NCBI GenBank assembly: GCA_031316255.1
Contig: JALDQW010000001.1
Coordinates: 434,001-498,000, forward strand
Direction of reading: 5' to 3'
Length of the DNA stretch: 64,000 nucleotides
Origin: Nitrosomonas sp.
GTDB taxonomy: Bacteria > Pseudomonadota > Gammaproteobacteria > Burkholderiales > Nitrosomonadaceae
Below the pieces are notes generated by a model that was given only the letters and a program-made list of their open reading frames with translations, was not told the DNA's origin and made no database searches. Below are positions 37,875 to 47,800 of the stretch, piece by piece (positions within the stretch are counted from its first letter, which is position 1; the number at the start of each line of letters is the position of its first letter). Both the position numbers and the translations under genes were made by a program.

Positions 37875-38519
37875 ATGAAGTTCTACCAGGAAATAACTCT
37901 AATACGAAATGCCGATATCGACCAATACTTCCTTTTATCCAAAACCTTCCACCAAATTCACCTCGGCCTAGTTGAAATACAGAACGAGCAGAAACAGGCT
38001 CCAATCGGCTTATCGTTTCCCGAATACAAAATGGGTGAAAATTTCGGTGCCCTGGGCAGCAAGCTGCGGTTGTTTGCGCCGGATGAAGCTATGCTAACCC
38101 GGTTTGACGCAAACAAATGGCTCGCTCGTTTGAGCGACTATGTGCATTGCACCAGTATCCGCCCGGTGCCGGGCAAGATTAATTGCTATGCCATTTATCA
38201 GCGTAAACAACCCAAAACAAGCAAGGAGCGCTTGGCGCGACGCTATGCTAAACGGCATAACATGGATTACGAAGCTGCGTTGAATTGTAAAGTTGAATTA
38301 AGTGTCAAGCCTGAAGCAGGAGCGGAATGCGGAAAAACGTTAATGAGTTACAGCCAAATGCCTCACCAAACCATCGCTACTCCGTTTATTCGGCTAAAAA
38401 GTTTGAGCAGCGGCAACACGTTTTGCCTATGGATCAAAAAAAGTGAAGTGGAAAGTAGTAATGACGGATTGTTTACGACGTATGGTTTAAGTACCACAGC
38501 AACCGTTCCCGAGTTTTAG
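37875..38519 (+). CDS. cas6f: Cas6f (Csy4), crRNA-processing endonuclease
   Basis: The enzyme cuts each repeat at the base of its hairpin and stays bound to the crRNA 3' end. The 214-residue protein begins MKFYQEITLIRN and carries a histidine at position 29 (SKTFHQIHLG), matching the catalytic His29 of the Pseudomonas enzyme. An arginine- and lysine-rich stretch (SKERLARRYAKRH near residue 115) fits the RNA-binding helix. It is the last cas gene; the stop is followed by a 119-bp gap to the toxin-antitoxin pair. Confidence 0.96.
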   Translation: MKFYQEITLIRNADIDQYFLLSKTFHQIHLGLVEIQNEQKQAPIGLSFPEYKMGENFGALGSKLRLFAPDEAMLTRFDANKWLARLSDYVHCTSIRPVPGKINCYAIYQRKQPKTSKERLARRYAKRHNMDYEAALNCKVELSVKPEAGAECGKTLMSYSQMPHQTIATPFIRLKSLSSGNTFCLWIKKSEVESSNDGLFTTYGLSTTATVPEF

Positions 38520-38575
38520 GGTTGAGACTGACTTTTCTGTAACGCAAACAGTCTGGCGGTCACAATTTAAACTAT

Positions 38576-38604
38576 TACAAATCATTTGTAGCAAACTGCT
38601 ACAA
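38576..38604. promoter_or_regulatory. Overlapping palindromes: probable operator of the toxin-antitoxin pair
   Basis: TACAAATCATTTGTA (38576-38590) is a perfect 7+1+7 palindrome. It overlaps TTGTAGCAAACTGCTACAA (38586-38604), a perfect 8+3+8 palindrome. TTGTAG (38586) and TATGTT (38610-38615) could be the -35 and -10 boxes at near-normal spacing. Overlap of palindromes and promoter just upstream of an antitoxin gene is the usual sign of autorepression. Confidence 0.65.
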
Positions 38605-38638
38605 TATTGTTATGTTTATATAAAGTGTAAGGTTGGTT

Positions 38639-39055
38639 ATGGCAAAATCCGCATCCCCCATTCGGTTGCAAGAAGAATTGATGAAAGCAGCAGAGCTGAC
38701 GGCCGGACGTTTTCATCGAAGCACGGCCGAGCAGATAGAGTTTTGGGCGGAGCTTGGACGCTCTGTAGCAGATACGCTTGACCCCGATGTGGTGTTATCC
38801 GTCAAATCGGGGCTTTCAAGAATAAAAGTGGAACCCGTTTATGGCGCGCCGGTCGATCCGAGTGTGGTTTTTGAGTCACTGGAAAAACAGCGGAAAAACG
38901 GAACATTGCCCAAACGTGTTACAACCGCCGCACACCGCTATCAGGCTTCATCGGAACATCCCGGTTATCTGGATCGTATCGATCGGCAAAACAAAATCAC
39001 AACCGGCCGGTTTACAAACGGTCAGTTTATCCCCTTGAACGAAAAAACCGCTTGA
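38639..39055 (+). CDS. ParD-like antitoxin
   Basis: The 138-residue protein starts at ATG 38639, seven bases after GTAAGG; an upstream TTG in frame adds two residues only. The first 50 residues (SPIRLQEELMKAAELTAGRF, HRSTAEQIEFWAELGRSV) fit a ParD-like ribbon-helix-helix DNA-binding domain, and the polar C-terminal part should bind the toxin. It overlaps the toxin gene by four bases. It is expected to neutralise the toxin and repress its own promoter. Confidence 0.82.
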   Translation: MAKSASPIRLQEELMKAAELTAGRFHRSTAEQIEFWAELGRSVADTLDPDVVLSVKSGLSRIKVEPVYGAPVDPSVVFESLEKQRKNGTLPKRVTTAAHRYQASSEHPGYLDRIDRQNKITTGRFTNGQFIPLNEKTA

Positions 39056-39636
39056 AAAAAGAAAAACAACTCTGGCTGCTTACGGGTGGCAACGGCGCAG
39101 GGAAAACCACCTTTTACCAGTTGCAACTTGAACCGCTCGGTATACCGTTTGTGAATGCAGATATTCTGGCAAAGCAATTGCATCCCGAACAACCCGAACA
39201 ACACAGCTATGAAGCGGCTAAAATTGCCGAAGCCATTCGCTTGCGGCTTTTACAGGACGGGCGCACATTCTGTTTTGAAACCGTTTTTTCTCATCCCTCT
39301 AAAATCGATTTTGTTGCCAATGCAAAAGCATTGGGTTATGAAATTGTGCTGGTTTTTATTCACCTTGAACAGATACAGCTCAATCTTGCGCGTATTGCGC
39401 AACGCATGAGCGAAGGCGGTCACACTGTGCCGGATGAAAAAGTTAAAACACGGATTCCCAGGGTATTGCAATTGGTCAAACAGGTTTTACCGTTATGTGA
39501 TCATGCATACATCCTGGATAATTCTTGTGCGGATAATCCGTTTCAGCAAATAGGCGCGATACGCAGCGGATGCCTTGAATTAAATCAAACATCAGTCCCG
39601 GCGTGGTGCCAGGAACTGCTGTCGGATTATTTGTGA
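39052..39636 (+). CDS. Zeta-type toxin (P-loop kinase)
   Basis: A 194-residue P-loop protein starting at TTG 39052 within the antitoxin stop (TTGA). Walker A is TGGNGAGKTTF at residues 11-21. Next come FVNADILAKQLHPE and FETVFSHPSKIDF, as in zeta toxins and their relatives. The GGHTVPDEKVKTRIPRVLQL block is typical of the short chromosomal zeta group. Zeta toxins phosphorylate UDP-N-acetylglucosamine and block wall synthesis; that substrate is inferred. The gene ends 138 bases before the first CRISPR repeat. Confidence 0.85.
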   Translation: MKKEKQLWLLTGGNGAGKTTFYQLQLEPLGIPFVNADILAKQLHPEQPEQHSYEAAKIAEAIRLRLLQDGRTFCFETVFSHPSKIDFVANAKALGYEIVLVFIHLEQIQLNLARIAQRMSEGGHTVPDEKVKTRIPRVLQLVKQVLPLCDHAYILDNSCADNPFQQIGAIRSGCLELNQTSVPAWCQELLSDYL

Positions 39637-39774
39637 CATTTATACCCATTTTCTTCTGCTCTTTAACAAAATATATAAAATCAGTTACTTGTTGATAGCG
39701 GAGAAATTTTGGGTATTTCCGCTGTTTTCATGTTAAGCAATTGTTGTTTATCGTTTTCTGAGTGTTATACTTCG
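39637..39774 (+). promoter_or_regulatory. CRISPR leader, with a hairpin after the toxin gene
   Basis: This A+T-rich sequence lies upstream of the first repeat and should contain the array promoter and integration signals. CTCTTTAACAAAATATATAA (39659-39678) resembles other I-F leaders as I remember them. AGCGGAGAAAT (39697-39707) and ATTTCCGCT (39715-39723) form a stem with one bulged G, followed by GTTTT; it could terminate the toxin transcript. Confidence 0.7.
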
Positions 39775-42700
39775 GTTCGCTGCCGCACAGGCAGCTTAGA
39801 AATTTGGTTGGTCCTGTAATCAAAAAGCTTGTTGGTTCGCTGCCGCACAGGCAGCTTAGAAATTCAAGCGCAGAAACTACCGCAGGATTCCATAGTTCGC
39901 TGCCGCACAGGCAGCTTAGAAATGGCGAAAAGCCAGGCGAGCAACCCTGATCCTGTTCGCTGCCGCACAGGCAGCTTAGAAAACCCCAGTCAACCGTATA
40001 TGTCCAGCCGTCATGTTCGCTGCCGCACAGGCAGCTTAGAAAATTTGTGTAAATTTAACTGGCACAATATATTAGTTCGCTGCCGCACAGGCAGCTTAGA
40101 AATTTCTAAATTCTTCTCTATACTTATTCCATATGTTCGCTGCCGCACAGGCAGCTTAGAAAAGCGGCACATGACAGACCTGGAAGAAGCCCCGGTTCGC
40201 TGCCGCACAGGCAGCTTAGAAAGTATATCAGCGCATACCGGTCGAGCATCCGCTGTTCGCTGCCGCACAGGCAGCTTAGAAATCACAAATGAATACAACG
40301 ATGCGTTGGCTATAGTTCGCTGCCGCACAGGCAGCTTAGAAATGATCTTTGCTTTTCATGATTGTCCCCTTATTGTTCGCTGCCGCACAGGCAGCTTAGA
40401 AAAGCTCCTGATACGGTTATCGATCCGGTTGTTGGTTCGCTGCCGCACAGGCAGCTTAGAAATCAATTCTGTAATGCCCATCTTTGCCTACTGGGTTCGC
40501 TGCCGCACAGGCAGCTTAGAAAAGTTGATGATATCCATTGCTCTCCAGCGTGGAGTTCGCTGCCGCACAGGCAGCTTAGAAATCTTCAAGTCCAACCAGA
40601 TTTTGGTACGGTACGTTCGCTGCCGCACAGGCAGCTTAGAAATGATGATGCGCCTGATCCTCCGGTTGCGCATTGTTCGCTGCCGCACAGGCAGCTTAGA
40701 AAAATAGCATGCTGCGACATGCTTGATACTGGTTGTTCGCTGCCGCACAGGCAGCTTAGAAATTCAACCGGCTCAACCGCCCTGCCCGCTCCATGTTCGC
40801 TGCCGCACAGGCAGCTTAGAAATGTAAGCGGCAATGACGAGCTGATCATTACGCGTTCGCTGCCGCACAGGCAGCTTAGAAATAGCCAGCTTTGTCAGGG
40901 TAGCATCGAGTAACGTTCGCTGCCGCACAGGCAGCTTAGAAAAGACGAAGGGCTTGGAAACAAAGAAGAACTGGGTTCGCTGCCGCACAGGCAGCTTAGA
41001 AAAAAAATCGCACAGCCGGACAATGAAGAAAAACGTTCGCTGCCGCACAGGCAGCTTAGAAAAACGGTTGATGCTAATCATCCGTATATAAAAGGTTCGC
41101 TGCCGCACAGGCAGCTTAGAAAAGAGCATATCGCCCATAAATCGCAGCAATAATGTTCGCTGCCGCACAGGCAGCTTAGAAAGTCGACGATGATATTGCC
41201 AAGCCGCTCAATGGGTTCGCTGCCGCACAGGCAGCTTAGAAATGTCAGAGCAGCAGTCAATCGCAGAAACAACAGTTCGCTGCCGCACAGGCAGCTTAGA
41301 AAAATAAAACGGATCATTCTTGTATCGTTTACCAGTTCGCTGCCGCACAGGCAGCTTAGAAATTCACAATAAGGATTCCATGAATTCAATTCGCGTTCGC
41401 TGCCGCACAGGCAGCTTAGAAAAATGATTTCCAGCGCAGGTGATTACTGGTATCGTTCGCTGCCGCACAGGCAGCTTAGAAAGTAAACGAGCATTCACGT
41501 AGTGTTTAGCCGAAGTTCGCTGCCGCACAGGCAGCTTAGAAATATCGGGCGCGCCGCCTGAAGTTATCGAGATTGTTCGCTGCCGCACAGGCAGCTTAGA
41601 AATTATATCGTCGTGCATCGGCACCCGTTGCAAGGTTCGCTGCCGCACAGGCAGCTTAGAAAAGTTATTAGAGCTATCTGCAACCAGGCACGATGTTCGC
41701 TGCCGCACAGGCAGCTTAGAAACTGGCCATATGTTAACGATGGATGGGTTGTCTGTTCGCTGCCGCACAGGCAGCTTAGAAATCAGAAGGTAGTCTAACA
41801 GTACCGAAGGGTATGTTCGCTGCCGCACAGGCAGCTTAGAAATTGAGTTGATCATTGAGCTGCTCGGTGATCAGGTTCGCTGCCGCACAGGCAGCTTAGA
41901 AAGCTTGGACTAATGTACTAACGTATATGGGTCAGTTCGCTGCCGCACAGGCAGCTTAGAAATTTGTTAATAGCGGTCAGGCTATTCAGCAAATGTTCGC
42001 TGCCGCACAGGCAGCTTAGAAATAAATGCGCTTTTCAAAGAGCGTTCAGTTTCCGTTCGCTGCCGCACAGGCAGCTTAGAAAATCCCATAAAAAAAGCTT
42101 TGGCAGCGATGCTAGTTCGCTGCCGCACAGGCAGCTTAGAAAGGTATGCGCTGATATACGGGACCGAGACGTGTGTTCGCTGCCGCACAGGCAGCTTAGA
42201 AAATACAGCAATTGTATTTTCCATATTTTATTTTGTTCGCTGCCGCACAGGCAGCTTAGAAAGTCGAATTACATCCCTGGCGCATTGTCCTACCGTTCGC
42301 TGCCGCACAGGCAGCTTAGAAAAGATGAACCACCGCCGTAGTGCCAACCGTACTGTTCGCTGCCGCACAGGCAGCTTAGAAATATTTTTTCCGCTTTCGG
42401 ACAATTGAATTGTTGTTCGCTGCCGCACAGGCAGCTTAGAAAATTGACAATCCTGTCACTGAGACCTTTGGTAAGTTCGCTGCCGCACAGGCAGCTTAGA
42501 AATAAAAAGCAAAGGACTACTCACAAACCGGCACGTTCGCTGCCGCACAGGCAGCTTAGAAATAACCCAAGCAGGCCGCCAATGCCGCTGGCTTGTTCGC
42601 TGCCGCACAGGCAGCTTAGAAAAATCCTCAAATTGAGGAATACCTCGACCCTCTGTTCGCTGCCGCACAGGCAGCTTAGAAAGCTCAAAGATGAGCAGGC

Positions 42701-44002
42701 GAACCGGCAAGGACGTTCGCTGCCGCACAGGCAGCTTAGAAATGCGTCGTAACCTGGGTTAATCACTTATTGGTGTTCGCTGCCGCACAGGCAGCTTAGA
42801 AAACCAGCGACAGGTTTACGTGGTGCACCGGACGGTTCGCTGCCGCACAGGCAGCTTAGAAAACAATGTAGTTATACGGCGCAGCGCCGTTTGTGTTCGC
42901 TGCCGCACAGGCAGCTTAGAAAATACACAGTTACGGTTAGCACGTCGGACCCTGGTTCGCTGCCGCACAGGCAGCTTAGAAAAGTGCCCGGCCGTTCCGC
43001 TGAACCGCTGCTAAGTTCGCTGCCGCACAGGCAGCTTAGAAAGACTATCGCAGACTTCAATAATGCCAGCCTCAGTTCGCTGCCGCACAGGCAGCTTAGA
43101 AAACCAATTGGCCGCAATTCATACCTGCGCCAATGTTCGCTGCCGCACAGGCAGCTTAGAAAAGTATGCTGAGGTAGTTGGCCGTTGTTCCGCTGTTCGC
43201 TGCCGCACAGGCAGCTTAGAAATGCAATGCGTCTGATAAGCTGCCCGACGCCGGGTTCGCTGCCGCACAGGCAGCTTAGAAAAAATGAAGCCAGCGATGA
43301 TGAATACTTGGTAGGTTCGCTGCCGCACAGGCAGCTTAGAAAACACCGGTGTTGTAGGCAGCACACCAACTGATGTTCGCTGCCGCACAGGCAGCTTAGA
43401 AAAACTTGCGGATTCGCCAAAACGACCGAGCGGTGTTCGCTGCCGCACAGGCAGCTTAGAAAGTGTATAGAATGCGGCGGTATTCATACCGAAGGTTCGC
43501 TGCCGCACAGGCAGCTTAGAAAAGTCAATCGGTAGGCGCGCAGATGATTACAGCGTTCGCTGCCGCACAGGCAGCTTAGAAAAATTCCGCGGACCGATTG
43601 CCCCGCTTTTTGATGTTCGCTGCCGCACAGGCAGCTTAGAAACAGTACGTAGTTAGTACGGAGTACCCAACATCGTTCGCTGCCGCACAGGCAGCTTAGA
43701 AATTCGGCAAGTTCTGATTTTTCGGCGGTTCCAGGTTCGCTGCCGCACAGGCAGCTTAGAAAATAGACCCCGGCGCGGCTGAAATAATCACGTCGTTCGC
43801 TGCCGCACAGGCAGCTTAGAAATGAGACAGGACATTATATGGCACAAACCAAACGTTCGCTGCCGCACAGGCAGCTTAGAAATGAATCGCTGCGGCTGCG
43901 GCTGCGTTAAAAATGTTCGCTGCCGCACAGGCAGCTTAGAAAAATACTGGCCACCTTCAACGCGCATGCTTTTGGTTCGCTGCCGCACAGGCAGCTTAGA
44001 AA
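39775..44002 (+). CRISPR. Type I-F CRISPR array: 71 repeats, 70 spacers
   Basis: The 28-nt repeat starts GTTCGCTGCCGCACAGGC and ends AGCTTAGAAA. The inner CTGCC/GGCAG forms the Cas6f hairpin (GCACA loop region), as in I-F repeats. Spacing is exactly 60 from 39775 to 43975, so all 70 spacers are 32 nt. I found no repeat that differs, including the last. The cas-proximal leader side is at the left, so the newest spacers should be near 39803. No two spacers read as obviously the same. Confidence 0.99.
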
Positions 44003-44019
44003 AGCATTATTAATGCTAA

Positions 44020-44436
44020 TTGAGTGATACCGGATTCTGGCTTGCATTTTTTAACGCTAAAGATCGATTTCATTCAATGGCTGTTGAACAAATGCAGAAG
44101 CTCGAAGAAGTCTTGATAACGACTTGGCCTGTTGTTACTGAAACCAGTTATTTATTGGGTAAGCGCCTGGGTGTGTCCAGTCAATTAAGATTTATTTCGG
44201 TTTTAGAAACGGGTTATATCGAGGTTTTTGATCTGCAAACTTCACATCTAATCAGAATTCGCCAATTAATCAAACAATATGAAGATTTGCCAATGGATTT
44301 AACCGATACACCTTTAGTTCTGCTCGCAGAAGAATTAGGGCACGGTCAAATTCTCTCCACCGACACGCGAGATTTTAAAACCTATCGCTGGAAAAATTAT
44401 CACCCATTTCAGAATCTGCTGCTGCCCGATGTTTGA
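44020..44436 (+). CDS. PIN-domain toxin (VapC-like), orphan, start disrupted
   Basis: The 138-residue frame is a PIN-domain ribonuclease: SDTGFWLAFFNAKDRFH, an acidic ETSYLLGKRLG near residue 42, and a C-terminal LSTDTRDFKTYRW. The expected start (MLIDTGFW) is present at ATG 44013 but a 4-bp tandem repeat (TGAG/TGA) shifts the frame after three codons. Translation could only begin at TTG 44020, missing the first strand. No antitoxin gene adjoins; the last CRISPR repeat ends 10 bases before the old ATG. It may be inactive. Confidence 0.75.
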   Translation: MSDTGFWLAFFNAKDRFHSMAVEQMQKLEEVLITTWPVVTETSYLLGKRLGVSSQLRFISVLETGYIEVFDLQTSHLIRIRQLIKQYEDLPMDLTDTPLVLLAEELGHGQILSTDTRDFKTYRWKNYHPFQNLLLPDV

Positions 44437-44487
44437 TGCTACCGCCGCTTAAACCCATTGCCATGAGTAAAAGCCTGCCGATTCTTT

Positions 44488-45453
44488 TTATTGAAAAAAC
44501 GCCTTAAACGTATCGATAAACCGGTTGAATTCATCTGCAGGCAGCGCATTGATTCCGGCCGCTCCCTTTCTTCCGCCACCGGAAACAAATTGGCTTGCCA
44601 ATTCGTCAGCATGCAGTCCTTTTCGTTCAAGCGGTGAACGAATGCTGATTCTAAGGGTGCCATCGGCATTTTCGGTGATAAGGGCATGCGCCCGCGCGGG
44701 ATACCGATTGGCCAGATCGTTGATATACACGCCGCTGACGCGACGCGCCCATTGTGCATTCTGAAACAAAATTGCAGCGGATTCGTCAGTTTGGTACAGA
44801 TAGGTGCTTGCTTCCGCCATTGCCATGTCTTCCTTATAGCCCGTCTCCAGGGTACTGAAAATCGTTTTGTTGTCCTGCATGAAATCAAATGGCGTGGCGT
44901 ATGGTTGCAGATGTTGAAAAAGCGCATCCGGATGAAAAAACAGGTCGGACAGGCTCTCGCCGTAACTGTTGTAGTTGATATAAACGCCCAACCGCTGCAG
45001 CAGACCCAACGATTCCTGATCGAACCCGGATTCCTTGCCCAGCGCCATGGCCACGTCATTCAGATTGTCGCCAAATGCCGCGACCAGCGCCCATGCACGA
45101 AATTGTCCGCCAATATGTTGATCGACCAGCAATCCCGTGCACACGGTCGACGACTGATCATTAATTACCGTTTTCAACCGCGGGTGGTTTGCCATCGCAC
45201 CGCTTTTATGATGATCAAAGTATTCGATCACCGCACCCTGATCCAGCAATCGCTGTACGTCAGCGCTGTTTTTTTCATACGAAATATCGAGTACGGTAAT
45301 ATGATCATCCGGGCTCGCATCTAAACGTTTGAGCAAATCGATATCGCGCTTGACGCCGGTTATTAACCGTGTATTTTGTGGATTTGCGTTGCGTATCTGA
45401 ACCAGCGAACAGATGCCGTCGGCATCGCCATTAAAAACATCAATATAATTCAT
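44488..45453 (-). CDS. DHH-family phosphoesterase
   Basis: Starting at MNYIDVFNGDADGICSLVQI (45453) gives 321 residues; the frame extends 25 codons upstream without family resemblance. Metal-binding motifs are FNGDADG near residue 7, VLDISY and YFDHHKSG near residue 80, and the DHHA1 end has FVSGGGRKGAAGI. The family cleaves phosphodiesters in nanoRNA, c-di-AMP or related molecules; the substrate here is not evident. It is divergent from asnB. Confidence 0.88.
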   Translation of the reverse strand: MNYIDVFNGDADGICSLVQIRNANPQNTRLITGVKRDIDLLKRLDASPDDHITVLDISYEKNSADVQRLLDQGAVIEYFDHHKSGAMANHPRLKTVINDQSSTVCTGLLVDQHIGGQFRAWALVAAFGDNLNDVAMALGKESGFDQESLGLLQRLGVYINYNSYGESLSDLFFHPDALFQHLQPYATPFDFMQDNKTIFSTLETGYKEDMAMAEASTYLYQTDESAAILFQNAQWARRVSGVYINDLANRYPARAHALITENADGTLRISIRSPLERKGLHADELASQFVSGGGRKGAAGINALPADEFNRFIDTFKAFFQ

Positions 45454-45692
45454 TGCCTGATTACACCCAATTCTTGGTTTTATTTCAACCGTAATAAAAA
45501 AACGATTAATTATATACTGCAACGACAAATGATTTGTTTAGACGCGCAAGCACCCATTCATCGAGAAATGTTCTGGAGCGTATAAAAAATCTTGCGTAGA
45601 ATAACATTTCATATTGCTGTCTGGTTTTTTTTACGGATTTCAAGATAAAAACAAACCTGTTCAAAACATCAAATCAAAAGTGAGAAAAAACT

Positions 45693-47627
45693 ATGTGCGG
45701 AATTGTGGGCCTGCTTGATACCCGCAGTAAAAATGAAATTGACCGGTCGCTGCTTGAACGAATGAACCAGACCCAGCTTCATCGCGGACCCGACGAGGGT
45801 GAATTGTATACCGAACCGGGCCTGGGACTCGGCCATCGCCGCTTGTCGATTATGGATGTCGCCAGCGGTCAGCAACCGCTTTTTAACGAAGATGGCAGCG
45901 TTGTTGTGGTCTTCAATGGCGAGATCTATAACTATCAGATTCTTGCGAAACGGCTGATCGAAGCCGGACATCAGTTTAAAACACATTGCGATACCGAAGT
46001 CATTGTGCACGCCTGGGAAGAATGGGGCGAACAATGCGTCAACCATTTCCGCGGCATGTTTGCGTTCGGCCTGTGGGACAGAAACCAGGAAGTATTGTTT
46101 CTTGCACGCGACCGCCTCGGCATCAAACCGCTGTACTATGCGCTGCTGGATAACGGCCAGTTTGTTTTTTCATCCGAACTCAAGGGAATTATCGCGCACC
46201 CGGAATTAAGCCGGGAAATGGACCCCTGCGCCGTGGAAGACTATTTTGCCTACGGTTATATTCCGGAGCCGAAAACAATCTTCAAACAGGCGAGCAAACT
46301 GTCGCCGGGCTTTATGCTGAAAGTGCAACGGGGACAAACAGATGTGCAGCCGCAGCAATACTGGGACGTGCCGTTTAACCGGCGGGACACAATCGACGAA
46401 TCCGAAGTTCAGGAAACGTTGATCGCCAAGCTGCGCGAATCCGTCGATATCCACCTGATGACGGAAGTGCCGCTCGGTGCGTTCCTGTCCGGCGGCGTCG
46501 ATTCAAGCGCGGTAGTCGCGATGATGAGCGGCATTATGAATGAACCCGTCAATACCTGTTCGATCTCGTTCGGCGATCCCGCATTCAACGAATCGCGCTA
46601 CGCGCAGGAAGTCGCCGACCGCTACCACACCAACCACCATGTCAAACAGGTCGAACACGACGATTTCGACCTCATCGACAAACTGGCCTTGCTGTACGAC
46701 GAACCGTATGCCGACAGTTCAGCACTGCCGACCTACCGCGTTTGCGAACTCGCGCGCGAACGCGTCACCGTAGCGCTCTCGGGCGATGGCGGCGATGAGA
46801 ATTTCGCCGGCTACAGGCGTTATCGCTGGTATATGCTCGAAGAAAAAATGCGCGCCTCGCTGCCGTTATCCGTCCGTAAACCGCTATTCGGTTTTCTCGG
46901 TCTTGTTTATCCCAAGGCCGACTGGGCGCCGCGCGTCTTTCGCGCCAAGGCTACATTCGAAGCGCTCGCGCGCGATTCCGTCGAAGGCTATTTTCACAGC
47001 GTCTCGATCCTGAGCGACGCCATGCGCCGGCGCCTGTTTGCGCCATCGTTTAAAAAAGACCTGCAGGCATACCAGGCGGTCAATGTGCTGCGCGCCTACG
47101 CAGAACAATGCCCCACAGACGATCCGCTGTCGCGCGTGCAGTATCTCGACATGAAGACCTATCTGGTCGGCGACATCCTCACCAAAGTCGACCGCGCCAG
47201 CATGGCGCACGCGCTCGAAGTCCGGGTGCCGCTGCTTGACCATGAGTTCGTCGAATGGATTTCCACCCTGCCCGCCTCGATTAAACTCAAGAATGGCGAA
47301 GGCAAGTATATTTTCAAAAAAGCGCTCGAGCCGCATCTGTCCGACAACATCCTCTACCGCAACAAAATGGGATTCTCGATACCGACCGCCGACTGGTTCC
47401 GCGGCCCGTTGCGCCAGCGCGTGCGCGACGCCGTTTTAGGCCCGGTACTCGCCGAAACCGGCATTTTCAACCGCGACTATCTTGAAGAACTCGTCGACCA
47501 TCACCAGTCCGGCAAACGCGACTACAGCGCGCCGCTATGGACGCTGCTGATGTTCGAATCGTTCGTGCGCAACATCGTCAAGGGCGAAGGCAAGTTTGTG
47601 TACGAGAAAAAACAAGCCGCAGCTTAA
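45693..47627 (+). CDS. asnB: Asparagine synthase-type amidotransferase, XrtA/PEP-CTERM type
   Basis: The 644-residue protein has the N-terminal glutaminase with catalytic C2 (MCGIVGLLD) and the synthetase domain with the ATP-pyrophosphatase loop SGGVDSSAVVAMM near residue 268. Similar proteins of this length accompany exosortase/PEP-CTERM exopolysaccharide clusters in betaproteobacteria, and this copy reads like that subgroup. No exosortase gene is in the window, so the pathway role is inferred. Confidence 0.9.
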   Translation: MCGIVGLLDTRSKNEIDRSLLERMNQTQLHRGPDEGELYTEPGLGLGHRRLSIMDVASGQQPLFNEDGSVVVVFNGEIYNYQILAKRLIEAGHQFKTHCDTEVIVHAWEEWGEQCVNHFRGMFAFGLWDRNQEVLFLARDRLGIKPLYYALLDNGQFVFSSELKGIIAHPELSREMDPCAVEDYFAYGYIPEPKTIFKQASKLSPGFMLKVQRGQTDVQPQQYWDVPFNRRDTIDESEVQETLIAKLRESVDIHLMTEVPLGAFLSGGVDSSAVVAMMSGIMNEPVNTCSISFGDPAFNESRYAQEVADRYHTNHHVKQVEHDDFDLIDKLALLYDEPYADSSALPTYRVCELARERVTVALSGDGGDENFAGYRRYRWYMLEEKMRASLPLSVRKPLFGFLGLVYPKADWAPRVFRAKATFEALARDSVEGYFHSVSILSDAMRRRLFAPSFKKDLQAYQAVNVLRAYAEQCPTDDPLSRVQYLDMKTYLVGDILTKVDRASMAHALEVRVPLLDHEFVEWISTLPASIKLKNGEGKYIFKKALEPHLSDNILYRNKMGFSIPTADWFRGPLRQRVRDAVLGPVLAETGIFNRDYLEELVDHHQSGKRDYSAPLWTLLMFESFVRNIVKGEGKFVYEKKQAAA

Positions 47628-47719
47628 TCGACGGTCAATTCATCGATGAACAGATCGGAATTCCAAACCCAAAAACCCCTTCTCAAATCGCGTTTTTTGC
47701 TGCGCATTGCCGCCACCCC

Positions 47720-47761
47720 CCATTTGTCCCCCGCGCGCTCCGTCGCGCGGCTGCCAAATGG
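47720..47761. terminator. Nested palindrome between convergent genes
   Basis: CCATTTG (47720-47726) pairs with CAAATGG (47755-47761) and CGCGCG (47732-47737) with CGCGCG (47744-47749), giving a two-level hairpin. A further CTGCCGGCAG palindrome follows. It lies between the ends of asnB and the NACHT-FGE gene, so it may end both transcripts, or it may be a REP-type repeat. Confidence 0.5.
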
Positions 47762-47800
47762 TGGCTGCCGGCAGACCTGGCCTGACCTGCCTGACTGAGC

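Noticed and set aside
30207..44002. CRISPR locus interpreted as a transposon-encoded I-F3 system
   Set aside because: cas1 and a full cas2-3 are present, and there are no tnsA, tnsB, tnsC or tniQ genes, so it is an ordinary self-sufficient I-F1 system.
39762..44013. Many long open frames on both strands with repeated RCRTGSLE or SKLPVRQRT units
   Set aside because: The 60-bp period of the array is a multiple of three, so the repeat is read in the same frame throughout. These are translations of CRISPR repeats and spacers, not genes.
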